Shown one piece after another: positions 11,673 to 22,046 of a stretch of 64,000 bases of DNA; position 1 is the stretch's first letter, and each line of letters begins with the position of its first letter. The position numbers and the translations under genes are program-made. The stretch spans positions 806,001 to 870,000 of the forward strand of contig JADFUC010002313.1 of NCBI GenBank assembly GCA_019722365.1, read 5' to 3'. The notes below the pieces were generated by a model. That model was not told the DNA's origin and ran no database searches. It was given only the letters and a program-made list of their open reading frames with translations. The DNA is from Lithospermum erythrorhizon. Lineage: Eukaryota; Streptophyta; Magnoliopsida; Boraginales; Boraginaceae.

Positions 11673-13330
11673 AGTATTGGGTAACCGGCTAGGTGTGCTA
11701 AAGCTTGTATTTGAGCCGAATCGAGCTCGAGCGGAAGAAATTTTCTCGATTTAGTAATTACTTGAGTATAGCCGAGCAGAATATAATACGTTTTAATTTG
11801 ACTTAATGGTTTGAGATCGAACGGATATCGAATTGGTAACTACCGACTGTTTTGGTTATAGGTCTTAATTTTATGTTTGATAACCAGACAGGCTATCATT
11901 TCTACGGTATCACTTCAGATCGTACCTTTTAACACAATTCACGCCAAATATATGCTAAGTTTCTAACGTTATTTCCTCCATTTCAAATTAATTCCATTTT
12001 TCGATTCAGCACAAGATTTTATCACAAAATACTTTTTATTCACTAATCCAAAAAATAAAAGTTGGATATCATTAGATTCGCTTTTAAATATTTTCATAAT
12101 ATTATTTTATTATAATTTCATAACGTATATAAAAAGTAGAATTAATGACAAAGCCACGTATCGTAGTTTTTAAAAAAGCTGACACTCAATTTCAAGGAGT
12201 ATAAAAAATAAGTGGTGTTGTAGATGTTCTATTTTTAAAGAAATTATGTATTAAATTGTGTTAGACCACCCACAACAATCAACAATTGAGGGTGAAATAT
12301 GTAGATATTTAGTTACACCAATGAACAATTGGTATAAATATTTGAGGTGGCAATTGTTGGGACTTTTGGAAATGTACTCAACAATTATGACATATTGGGA
12401 CCCAATATATCCTTTCAAGTGTACTTTTTATTTTTATGACAAATTTTTTATTTTTGAATTTTACTATTTTTTATTTGTTTCTTTTGGTTAACAATATGAC
12501 AAAATTTTAAAATAAAAAATTTATCAATATTTTTTATTTTAAAAGATCTTCAAAAATATTGATGATACAAAAGCTTAGCTTTATGAAAATATTGATGATA
12601 GCTTTATTTTATTTGGATATAAAAAAATATCACGACATTTACTGCAGATATGTTACGATGTAACGGAAAGATAAAATCGATTATCAGATGAAATATTTAT
12701 TGTCGCGGTTGTAAAATTATTGTAGATATTTGAATGACATGTAGAGGTAATACGCCAAAAAAGATTTGCTTGGAAATATTTATTGCTGTTATGGTCATAT
12801 GAAATGACTAGTGTTTCATGGATATACCAAGTGCTACCAAGCGAAGTGGTGACACCTTGCAATACACCATGACATACTCCAAGAATGATACCTAGCTAGG
12901 CAACAAGATACATTCAAAGATTGACACCTAACTACACACCAATGTATATTCCATAAATGACACCTAACAAGAAGATACTTGTATATATCCTTGAAGAGAC
13001 ACTTAGCAATTATGTATTAGAATGACTTACTATATATACGTGAGTCTCTTGTATCATTTGATATCCAATCATCCAACAATTCAAATCAATTCAAGCATCA
13101 AGTATCAAAAACAATATATTTTCTAGTCTTTCTTTTATCATTCAAAGTATTACTTCTAATTTTTTGAAGTTCTATTCTCGTTAGTAATTTTACAAATAGT
13201 TCTCTAAATAAAATGTGAGCTTTTACAACAATTGTATATTTGTTACTCCCTCTCCGTTTTTTTATGCTTGTCGCTTTTAGCCCCAAAAAAAATATTTTTT
13301 ATAGTTGTCGCTTTTAGCATAATAAATAGC
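11673..13330. other. Intergenic region with MITE-like and LTR-like remnants
   Basis: No gene is supported. About 11965-12205 is bounded by TTTCCTCCATTTCAAATTAA and the inverted form of TTGAGTGTC-type bases (ACTCAATTTCAAGGAGTA), a degraded Stowaway-like pair. Between ~12880 and 13080 related words recur about every 38-50 bases (GATACCTAGC, GACACCTAACT, GACACCTAACAAG, GACACTTAGCA), followed by a TATATATACGTGAGTCTCTT block that looks like the promoter part of an LTR. No clear ends or target duplication were found. At ~13243 a CTCCCTCTCCG end starts another Stowaway-like fragment. Confidence 0.4.
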
Positions 13331-13335
13331 ATTTT

Positions 13336-14270
13336 TGTTAGAATCTAGTATGAATTTCATTTGTGATAAACACCAAATTCATACATCCCGGATCCTCAAA
13401 ATGATATAAATTAATCTAAACACATAATTAACAATTATGAATAACAGAGCACTTACAGTGATGCCAGCGGAAGTCTATCAACAAATTCTTTCACGAAGCC
13501 TCCTTTAATTCCTAATTTGAGCACCTCAAATGTAAGGCTCTAGTTGGTTGCGCATCGCAGAGCAATAACTTAATGTCATGCTTTCGCTAGAACATGGATT
13601 GATTGATGAAAAATCGCAGAAGAATTTTCAATTCTTCCCTTGATAATTTCGGCCATATGGGAGAAAAATGGAGGCTTTTGTTTTTCATTTCATGAAAAAC
13701 TTATGAAGAAAAACCTAATAAGTTTGCTTATATATGTCAAACCTAAAAGCCCAACCGAATAGTTTAATGAGTCGATCTGTTAAGTTTAATTAAACCGTTA
13801 AGTAAAATCAAACACTAACAAGCTAATTCAACTATCGAATTAATTCAATTGACTAATTAATTAATTGGTTCATCTAATTTATATTTTACATTATCAATGT
13901 AAAAATCTCAATTAAGAATATTCAAGTGATTACAATCAACTCTCAATTTACTAGAACGTAGCTTTTAATTTCATACACGAAATATAATCCAACGTCCTCA
14001 GACAAGCAGGACCTTCTAGGCTCGATATCATAAGTTGTATAATAGTAATAATTGACCAATTACTATTATTATAACGATTAACGAGTAAGATCTAAAGAAT
14101 CGCCATAACCCCTTAAATTATCATGAACTCCAAACTAGTAATATACAATTACTAAGGTGAACAATTAAGTTCCAAAGAATCGCAGATTTAACCAACCCGG
14201 TAAACGACCGATACACAATTGTCGCAACGGCATAATAAAAGGGAATCAATTTTCTTCATTGATTTCCAAT
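13336..14270 (-). mobile_element. Solo-LTR-like element A (~935 bp)
   Basis: On the plus strand it runs from TGTTAGAATCTAGTATGAAT to TGATTTCCAAT and is flanked by a perfect 5 bp target duplication ATTTT (13331-13335 and 14271-14275). Its whole length is similar, in reverse orientation, to the element at 16516-17470; shared blocks include GAGCCTAGAAGGTC and TAATCGTTATAATAATAG in that element's orientation. No coding sequence is seen inside. A TG start, a 5 bp duplication and the lack of coding content fit a solo LTR or short non-autonomous LTR element. Confidence 0.65.
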
Positions 14271-14879
14271 ATTTTTACATTTTCAATGTAATTTTTGGCT
14301 ACTTTTTCTCTTAAAATAAACAACCAACCAATTATATTGCTTTCAATCGATTTTCATTCTATATTTTCAATGTACTTTTGACTATTTTTACTTTCTAATC
14401 TACGCAAGTAAAACGACTAAAAACGATAACTAAAAAACGGGGCTTGAGTATAATAATATTATTGATATGGAGGAAATATGAGAGAGGATACTCAAGCCAA
14501 ATGCTAATGCTTGGACTACTGCATTGGTTGGTTGGTCTGTAAATTGAGCCAAAATATGTTCCAACATGACACTCAAAAGTCAAAACTCAAACAATGTTGA
14601 TGACAAAATTGATCTGTTGGCGAGGAAGTCCTAGCCCACTTCTTAAGAGGTTGTTTGTGGCTGTCCGTTCCGTTAGTGGTGTCTAACCGATCGGGAGCTT
14701 TTGTGGGCCGGCCCGGGGGTCCGGCCCACAAATTCGATTCACCGGGTCCAGTCCATTAGGGTTCACGAACGCTCCTCGGTCCGCAAGGGACTGACAAGGT
14801 TGTGACGCCTCCTAAGCCCCAAATTCTGCCTCGAGCCTACCCAATATTTTGTGCATATTCTATCTGCCTCAGACTCTTT
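14271..14879. other. Spacer with a GC-rich hairpin
   Basis: Non-coding DNA between element A and the AAACG-rich block. A 12 bp perfect inverted repeat, TTTGTGGGCCGG at 14700-14711 and CCGGCCCACAAA at 14721-14732, encloses a 9-base loop of C and G runs. The surrounding ~200 bases are far richer in GC than the neighbours, which suggests a transposon end, but no family was recognised. Confidence 0.4.
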
Positions 14880-15080
14880 TAATAAACGCAAGACCGCTTG
14901 GAAGACACAAAAGGTTCTAAATACACGTCAGATCCCGTAAATAACTCCGCAATAAACGTAAGAATGTTTATGGACAAACGCAATCGCTTGAAGACGCAGA
15001 AAAGCGTTTCAACATACGCCAGATTCAGAGTATAAAAACAATAAACGTGGCAACGTTTAGTACAAACGTGCCACCGTTTA
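14880..15080. repeat. AAACG-rich block (left)
   Basis: About ten copies of AAACG, or of its reverse complement CGTTT, occur within 200 bases, for example AATAAACGCAAG, AATAAACGTAAG, GACAAACGCAATCG, AATAAACGTGGC and CAAACGTGCC. Similar density occurs at 18310-18545 and 19080-19190. Clustered short motifs at both ends of an element are typical of subterminal transposase-binding regions in hAT and CACTA transposons; assignment here is inference. Confidence 0.45.
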
Positions 15081-15395
15081 AGACATAAATGTTCTAGAAT
15101 ACAATAGAAATTAAACACCATAACAATTAACAAGTAACATAAATTGAAATTACCGACAATGCGACAACACAACCTAAAATGTTCGACAACCACATAACAT
15201 AATCATTGTTCAAATACTAAAAACGCATAATATAAAAACCTAAATTATTCAATGGGCTCAGCACATTTACATAAAAATAAAAGGAAACTATAATTGTTTG
15301 AAACTTCAGTACATAACATGAAACAAAAACACATTCACTCATGTGTTTCTTCAAATATCTCTCCAATGTCATCATCATCATCATCTCCTCGACGA

Positions 15396-16077
15396 TCAAT
15401 TGCTTAGTGGGCGTTGGCCGCAGAAGATCCCTTGCATTGTCAGCCTCATATCCTCCACCTGCATCGTCAGACGATCCATCTCAAGCCTCATTCCCTGCAT
15501 CTCTGTCCTCATCTCACCAAACATTGTTAACATGTTGACGTTCATTGACTCCAAGAAAGCTCGATCGGATGATCCACGTATGACTCGCTCGTCGAGGAAC
15601 AAACGGGGCCGTGGATGTGCAAAGCCGCTCCCCAGTACTTGGTAACCATCCTATTGGCGGCATCGGGGGCGCACATTTGTTGAACAACCACACATCATCC
15701 CTCACGAACTCAAACTGTTCGAACACTTCCCACTTAGAAAGCAACTTATCCTCCCACATACAACCCCAACAAGCACGATTGTTTCATATCAAAGCGTTTC
15801 TTCTTACATGGTATCATTTGTTGATTTTTAAACGGGAACACCTTGTTGATTGACCAACAAATGGCAGAATCATCCCATATTGACGCGAAGCTTGCTTTGA
15901 TAGTTCATGTGTGAGCATCATACGCGGCAAATCGACCTTAACCCCATTCACACAATAAGACGTAACAAACGCATGTATGAAATTAAGCTCCGACGCTTGT
16001 AAGCGGAACATAATATTCACCAATCGGAGTATAGTTGTCATAAAATATTGTGATTTCTTCCTTATAGATATATGCAC
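15396..16077 (-). pseudogene. Degenerate transposon-derived reading frames
   Basis: Three overlapping minus-strand open frames read as one protein broken by shifts. The upstream part (16077-15814) contains LNFIHAFVTSYCVNGVKVDL and KQASRQYGMILPFVGQSTRC, which resembles the plant 'putative transposon protein' domain found in retroelement gag-like proteins. The middle part (15759-15514) has LLSKWEVFEQFEFVRDD and MPPIGWLPSTGE. The last part (15602-15396) is a Met/Glu-rich coiled coil (RTEMQGMRLEMDRLTMQVED). That order, a domain followed by a coiled-coil tail, is common in such proteins. The family assignment is tentative. Confidence 0.4.
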
Positions 16078-16102
16078 GAACTAGTAGATCGTAAGTCAAG
16101 TT

Positions 16103-16510
16103 TCATCTAGTTTCACAATCTAAAATTAATTTCCAAACTTGCCATTTAAGCCTCAACCAAACGGTCTTACGAATTGGTAAAATAAACTCATCCCAAACAA
16201 CTTTTATTCCATCTTTAGCAACTAATTGAAGGACGTGACATAAACATCTAACGTGAAAAAGTTCACTAAAATCCGGTTTAATTGACATCTTTAATTTTTC
16301 AATTGAAACGTTATTAGCGGACGCATTATCAAATGAAATTGAAGCAATCTTATTCATACATTTGTAATCTTCAAAGACATACGAATACCTTCAACAATTT
16401 GAATATTGTTATGTTTAGCAATTGATCTAAAATAAACAATTATTCTTTGTAAAACCCAATCATTATCAATCCAATGGCATGTTACACACATTATTCAAAA
16501 CTGCAGCAAT
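16103..16510 (-). pseudogene. hAT transposase fragment (core)
   Basis: Minus-strand translation gives HWIDNDWVLQRIIVYFRS, then a stop, then MNKIASISFDNASANNVSIE followed by LFHVRCLCHVLQLVAKDGI. These match the order of conserved hAT (Ac/RICESLEEPER type) blocks: a 'H-I-D-x-D-W-x-L-x-x-R-I' strand, a 'T-L-D-N-A-S-A-N' block, and a 'F-H-V-R-C-x-x-H-x-x-x-L' block. The frame is broken at about 16360. It is interrupted at 16511 by the LTR-like element B and resumes beyond it at 17476. It is certainly inactive. Confidence 0.75.
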
Positions 16511-16515
16511 GTCGG

Positions 16516-17470
16516 AGGGTTGTGTTGGAAATCAATGAAAATTGATTCCATTTATTATGCCCGCGATACCGCAGACAATTCATTTATCGGGTTGGTTAAA
16601 TGTGATTACTTGAACTTGCGGTGTTCACCTTAGCACTGTATATTACTAGTTCGGGTTCTCATGATAATTTATGCTGCGAGCGATTGCTAGATCCTACCTA
16701 TTAATCGTTATAATAATAGTAATTAGTCAATTATTATTATTATACAACTTACTATTATCTGAGCCTAGAAGGTCACACACATACAATGATATTCGAATTA
16801 TATTTCATGCATGAAATTAAATGAGACTTGTATATTGAGAGATGTATCTCTCAATATTTATATATTTGTCAAATATATATTGATGAACATCAATTGGTTA
16901 AACTTGCAAGTTTAATCAATTAAGCAATTGAAATTGATGAATAACTTGATAAGTTATTCAATAGTGACTCGTTAGTATTTTAATTGACTCATATTAATTA
17001 AATGGAACAACTCATTAGTGACTCATTATTTGATTAGAAGCCATAACGGTCTGATTGCTTAATGAAGCAACCGATTTCTTAATGAAGCCGCTTAACTGGG
17101 CCGATTAGGTTTTTGGTATTTAAAGAAAAGGAACAAGCGTTTTTCATTTGATGAAAAACTCTTGCCTCTTTCAAAAGCCGCCTCCTCCCCAAGAATTAAA
17201 GAGATTTTCTTTCAATTTTGTTCCTACAACTCTAGCAAGTTCAAGTCTACGATTCGCTTCTCGTGTGTGCACTTAGAGACATCATTTCAGCTGGTTGACA
17301 AGCTTTGAGAGGAGCCGAAAGAATTTGTGGGTTTTGTTCATTTCGTTTTCCGCCGCACGTAAGTATCTCGTTATTCATATTGCAAATATTTGTTTAGATT
17401 AATATACATTAATTGGGATCCTGATGCATTTAATCACGTTATCGTAATAAATTCATACTAGATTCTAACA
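16516..17470 (+). mobile_element. Solo-LTR-like element B (~955 bp), inserted in the hAT gene
   Basis: It is flanked by a perfect 5 bp target duplication GTCGG at 16511-16515 and 17471-17475. It ends AGATTCTAACA and starts within AGGGTTGTGTTGGAAATCA. A GGTATTTAAAGAAAAG TATA-like site near 17115 and a GTTTTCCGCCGCACGTAAG block near 17346 lie in the order expected of an LTR. It is a diverged, inverted relative of the element at 13336-14270. No coding sequence is seen. The exact 5' end is uncertain by about ten bases because the usual TG start (16521 or 16523) lies inside the duplication-defined end. Confidence 0.65.
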
Positions 17471-17475
17471 GTCGG

Positions 17476-17870
17476 GCACTCTGTAAGAGTTTTCATTTTT
17501 AAAATATTTAAAGCATAAGTTCGCAGTACTACGCGATACCGTTAGCTCGGGATTAACGACTTTTTGAATCCAATTAGTAAACGCCATCCATCACAATTTA
17601 TTAAAACAGAAAGAATCACCGATTACAAATCATAGTTTCTATCCTATAAGCCAAAATATTAAAAAAAGTTACGCTTGATTATTTTGCAGACCACCCCCAC
17701 CGCCATCCTTAGTGATCTTACGACTTAATGTTAAGTTCCAAGAAGATTTAATCGGGTTCCTCCTTTACCCCACCCGCTTCCATGATGTAGATCTCTTACA
17801 ATCTTTACAAGTTGCCCTTTGATTTTCACGGCTCCACCACAAAAAATGTTTCAATTCATGACGTTTCCTC
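17476..17870 (-). pseudogene. hAT transposase fragment (BED finger and N-terminal part)
   Basis: Minus-strand translation near 17840-17800 gives RATCKDCKRSTSWKR, the CxxC half of a BED zinc finger. Nearer element B it gives WMAFTNWIQKVVNPELTVSR, which fits the hAT segment between the BED finger and the catalytic core. Several shifts separate them. Together with 16103-16510 on the other side of element B, this makes one degraded hAT gene split by the later insertion. Confidence 0.55.
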
Positions 17871-18309
17871 CCTCACTAGTATTATCCGTAGCTTGGACAG
17901 AAAGTTAATTACTTTAATTCATCCATCCGGACATCATCCTCTGTGATTAACAAAATCATTAGACATACTAGCACTACCAATATCACTTTGAATACTTTAC
18001 CAAGATTACGTTTGATGCAATTAATTTGTGAAGAATAAATAGCACAACTATAAAAAAGGATGATAGATAATACCGAACCGAGACGGAGCAAGTGTAAGAT
18101 TATAGATTGCAAACGAATCGCTTCATCACTTGAGAAAGAATGCTTAGACTTCCGATTGAATCCTTAGACTTCAATAAAAAATAAGTAATGAGCATCAGAA
18201 TTTCAAAGTGATCAAGGGTATTATAATTGCTTAAAACGATCAAGTCATGGTAAAACGAAGAATTACTGGCCCTCTTTATAGAGTTTTCCATGGTGTCTTT
18301 GTACATTTT
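17871..18309. other. Non-coding part of the degraded hAT region
   Basis: No convincing coding sequence; the minus-strand open frames at 17909-18306 are AT-rich and hydrophobic without a known motif. Position suggests upstream or intron sequence of the old hAT gene. Confidence 0.3.
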
Positions 18310-18545
18310 TTCTCGCTAGGAATAAACGCGGGTAACGCTTTGATCAAACGTTACCACACTTATTCATAAAAGTAGTCAGCATTTATTTGTAGTCGTTGGT
18401 AAAAGCTCAATCGTCGGGGATCCAACGTAACGTTGATCAAACGCTTCCACGTTTAGTACAAAAAATAGCCGTTAGATAGCCGCCGGGGACTAAACGCGTA
18501 ACTATTAACGCGGCATCGCTTGTCAAGGACGTAAAGCATTTTTCT
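18310..18545. repeat. AAACG-rich block (right)
   Basis: Dense AACG/AAACG motifs on both strands (AATAAACGCGGGTAACGC, GATCAAACGTTACC, CAACGTAACGTTGATC, CACGTTTAG, ACTAAACGCGTAAC, TTAACGCGGC). This mirrors the block at 14880-15080 across the degraded hAT gene and fits a subterminal repeat region. A third, smaller cluster lies at 19080-19190. Confidence 0.45.
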
Positions 18546-18551
18546 TGGATC

Positions 18552-18559
18552 TATAAATA
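18552..18559 (+). promoter_or_regulatory. TATA box upstream of small ORFs
   Basis: TATAAATA at 18552 lies about 80 bases upstream of the ATG at 18633, with an A/C-rich leader between them (CAACCAACAACTTATTAAAT), the usual look of a plant promoter and 5' leader. Confidence 0.45.
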
Positions 18560-18632
18560 GAGCATTTTTCTTGTTCGATAATCACAACCAACAACTTATT
18601 AAATTTACAATTGTTTATTAGCATTGTTCACT

Positions 18633-18776
18633 ATGCCTAAAGAGAAACAACAATCCAGGCGCCAGCAGAAGAGAGGCTTTTTCAAGCGTTATCGCATCCA
18701 TCCGTCGAAGCGCCAAAGCTACCTCCCGCCGCTGTTCGAACGCTACAACTTTTATAGTCAAGAAAACAGAAGCTAA
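18633..18776 (+). CDS. Small basic ORF (47 aa), unknown
   Basis: An open frame of 47 residues starts MPKEKQQSRRQQKRGFFKR and ends with TAA. It is strongly basic and Gln-rich in its first 20 residues, then has HPSKRQSYLPPLFERYNF. It is preceded by a good TATA box and leader. I do not recognise it. It lies within CG-rich, AAACG-rich, probably transposon-derived DNA, so it may be the first exon of a transposon gene and not a host gene. Confidence 0.3.
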   Translation: MPKEKQQSRRQQKRGFFKRYRIHPSKRQSYLPPLFERYNFYSQENRS

Positions 18777-18778
18777 GC

Positions 18779-18982
18779 ATGACGACAAACTTCATGACGC
18801 CAAAATTGAAATGGAAGCGTCATGACGGTGACGACACACTACGCTTATTTCACTCTGACGGCATGATTCTGTGGAACGCCACAACGTAAAATGTGGGCGA
18901 CTTTGTAACTTTTAAAGTTTCACCACAACGACCGAACGTAATCATCAGATTGTTTTCAAGTGTCCGCTTGCACGGCTGCTAA
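18779..18982 (+). pseudogene. Second small frame, interrupted by one stop
   Basis: Two bases after the preceding stop, an ATG opens MTTNFMTPKLKWKRHDGDD and then LRLFHSDGMILWNATT. A TAA at 18887 follows, and the same frame continues NVGDFVTFKVSPQRPNVI to a stop at 18980-18982. The composition is protein-like on both sides of the TAA. The 'GDFVTFKV...VIIRLF' pattern faintly recalls the end of plant B3 DNA-binding domains, but that is weak. Probably a decayed transposon or gene fragment. Confidence 0.3.
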
Positions 18983-20182
18983 TTGTAAGAAAACTTATCA
19001 GATCTAAACTACCTATTCGAACTATTAATAAATCGTTATTTCATTAGAAATGTTATTTGTTCAATTCATTATCAATTTTCATTTTTATCGTAATAAACGG
19101 TATAACATTAAAGCTTTGAAACGCAACGCTTAATGCAAAAAAAAAAAATGACATGGCGGTAAACGCGCATCGCTTAATAACAAACGGCAGCCACATCGAA
19201 TTTCCCATACACGGCTTCAAACCGACAGTGCTCAAACCCATCAGTGGGCCCAAGAATTCCTTAATGGGCCGAAAGCCAAGAAGTGCCTCGCCCCATCCAA
19301 CATGTTATATGTTTAGGGCCCTGCCGATCCTGCGCCCGAATTCGATTTGTTGCATCTTACTGGCCCGTTCACACATGTAAAAGGGCCATTTGGAGTTTTG
19401 ATACTTCATTAGTCCATTATATTTCTTCGTATTATTTTAATTGATACTTAAGTAATGAGATGAAACATTGATCGTGAATTATATTTATTTCTTATACTAA
19501 TACAGTAAAATTGATATAGTTTGATTTATTTTTAAAAATATTTTTATAATATTATGTTCTTGTAATCTTTGTAATATAATAACAATTAATTTATGATGAA
19601 AGTTACGACCCGAAAACATAAAGAATGTCGGTTTGAATTAATTGGATGGAATATACTTTAAATTCACTTTATGTTGTTTGACAAAACGTGTATATTCGAA
19701 TTGCATAATATACCTCATAGTTATTTATGGAGGTGTATGTATATCAAGTGATTGAATCACTTAATTTCTACAAATAGTTTCCCCCAGGGATTGCCCAAAA
19801 TTGGATCATTAGTGGTCCACTCGGATTACCAATTGCCCTGTCCCCTTATTCATCCCCATCAAAGGATTGATAAAAAGTGATATTGAATTGGTACCTAATA
19901 AATCACTTTCAGACTCTTTCTGCTTTTTTCGGTGCTTCACTATAGTTGCCGAAACAATAGGTAAGATACTTGAAACATGAAGTACAATGGACAAAATCCT
20001 AACACACTGAATGGGACAACAACAATTGCAAACCCATGCAGCAATCCAATTGGAAACCTACAGCAAAGAATTTGGCTCTTAAATTGTTTTACTTGATATT
20101 CACCATGTCGAAGGATTGTGAACATTCACACTAAAGCCTTAAAAGCTTTTTCAACTCTATAATAGGGAGCTGAATTGTTATA
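18983..20182. other. Intergenic, no gene seen
   Basis: The left 200 bases continue the AAACG-rich character, with GTAAACGCGCATCGC near 19163. A GGGCC-rich patch follows at 19230-19390. The rest is AT-rich with short unconvincing open frames. Confidence 0.35.
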
Positions 20183-20317
20183 CACACACCCAAATAGTGT
20201 TTGTTTGAGGGGTGAAATGACTATTTTGCCTCTCTAATTTTAAGTGTAATAGTTACAGAAATTATATTCAGGAATAAAATAGTCATTTCAGTCCTAAAAT
20301 TACTATTTGGGTGTGTG
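20183..20317. mobile_element. Foldback MITE with ~45 bp inverted arms
   Basis: CACACACCCAAATAGT starts at 20183 and its exact inverted copy ends at 20317. Further in, GAAATGACTATTTTG (from 20214) pairs with the inverted copy around 20270-20290. The arms make up most of the ~135 bp, so single-stranded DNA or RNA would form a near-complete hairpin. No coding capacity. I could not confirm a target duplication. Confidence 0.65.
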
Positions 20318-21710
20318 ACAGTTGGATCTCGATAGGAAGAGAGTGAACAAAAAATCATGATTTTTCAGCATCCTCATCTTGACATGGCCCACCAAATTTT
20401 TTAAGAAGATGTCTCACGGATGTATTTCTCTACTCTCCCCACTCTCCCTCTCTCCTTCTTGTTCTTTGGATCTGTAGAAAACCACAATGCACCCATGAAT
20501 TTATCTTTTTTAATTTATTTATTTTCTTTTTATTATTTCTAATTCTAAATCTGGTCCATAATTCTTTTCTTTCTTCAATATATAATGAAGTCGGTCTTCT
20601 CAAAGGAATTTGAAGTTATTCATATTCAAATCCTTCAAGTTCCAAAATATTTAGATTTTCATGATTTTCACATTCAAAATCATTCAGAAACTAAGGTTGA
20701 GATTTGAAATTATTGAAGATGTAGTGCAACTATAAATTTCTTTCTTTTTCTTTTCTGATTTTGTTTTTGTAGCAATAATGTTTTTTTTTCATTGTTGCTT
20801 GTGCATTTTTTTTTATACTTTAATGATATGTAGGGTGAAAAATAGGGAATTTGATTTTATTTTAAAAGTTAAAATACACTCTTTAAAATAATAAAGTTGA
20901 TATTGAGAATTAATTTTTAGAATGTTAGTAGTAAAACAACTGTGAATGCTCTTACAATAATTACCGTATATAATGCTTGATGATTTGGCATTGGATTCCT
21001 CAAAGATGGACTTCTAAGAATCACTGATATGATCTCATAGTTTGATGCCCACATTATCTTTACGTCAAGTTCAAGTGGACACCATAGACATCCATTATTA
21101 GAGTATCGTTTGTAATGTATATTCAATTTGGATTAAGTCAAATCTTTCAATTAAATAGAGACGATGGTTGTATTTGTAAAAAAAGATTTAGATATTTAGA
21201 ATTAAATCATTATTGCAGGTTAAAATGATTAACGGACTTTGTAAATTATTGTAGATTAGACTAATTATAGGTTTCTCCAATTCTTTAAGAATACATATAT
21301 ACCTTAGCTTACCAATTAATTGTCTTGCAAAGTGATGAAGACAAAAAGGAACACAAGTGGAGAACAAAACGACGAGCGGCTTATGCTTTTTAGCTAAATC
21401 TTCGATTTTTTAACCATATTGTTGATATTTACAAAATGAATTGTCATATTGCAACTTGAATTGGTTCTAGCTAATGTAAGAAGACGGCAGATTTCCTCTA
21501 GATTAAATCATTTGCTGTCTTGTGTAATTTATTTTTAAGATCATGAAAAATGTTATGTTTAGAAGCAAGTTTTATATGGAGTATTATTTTTAAACATAAA
21601 AATGAATCTTGTCGAGATTTTATACAATTATAACAAGAAGTGTATCTCAAATGAAAGTGTAATAAACTATCCAAAATCGACTCCATTTAGCAATACAATC
21701 GAAATAAGTG
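20318..21710. other. Intergenic, AT-rich, no gene seen
   Basis: Contains a CT-rich patch (CTCCCCACTCTCCCTCTCTCC, about 20434-20455) and several T runs. No coding or RNA gene signal was recognised. Confidence 0.35.
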
Positions 21711-22046
21711 ATACTGATGACAACATAAAATGGACATCTCATTTTAATGAATATTATTGTAATGAAGAGAAGCTCTTCCTAAGGTGACAAATTGACTACA
21801 AATTAAAAACAATAAACTAAAATTGGCTATGGGAAGTAAGCATAACATAACGGCTAATTAACCCTTTTGGCTTACCATAAGAGAATACTGATGACAACAT
21901 AAAATGGACATCTCATTTTAATGAATATTATTGTAATGAAGAGAAGCTCTTCCTAAGGTGACAAATTGACTACAAATTAAAACAATAAACTAAAAATTGG
22001 TTATGGGAAGTAAGCACAACCTAACGGCCAATTAACCCTTGGCTTC
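21711..22046. repeat. Direct duplication, ~160 bp units, 184 bp apart
   Basis: The block starting ATACTGATGACAACATAAAA at 21711 recurs at 21895. Both copies run through GAAGAGAAGCTCTTCCTAAG and GGGAAGTAAGCA to TTAACCC..GGCTT, with only a few base changes and one or two indels. The first copy is the end of an open frame (21602-21787) that I cannot identify. Confidence 0.8.

Noticed and set aside
12600..13220. Possible solo LTR starting TGTTACG and ending ACAACA
   Set aside because: The 5 bp flanks do not match and no second copy was seen, so it is only described within the intergenic entry.
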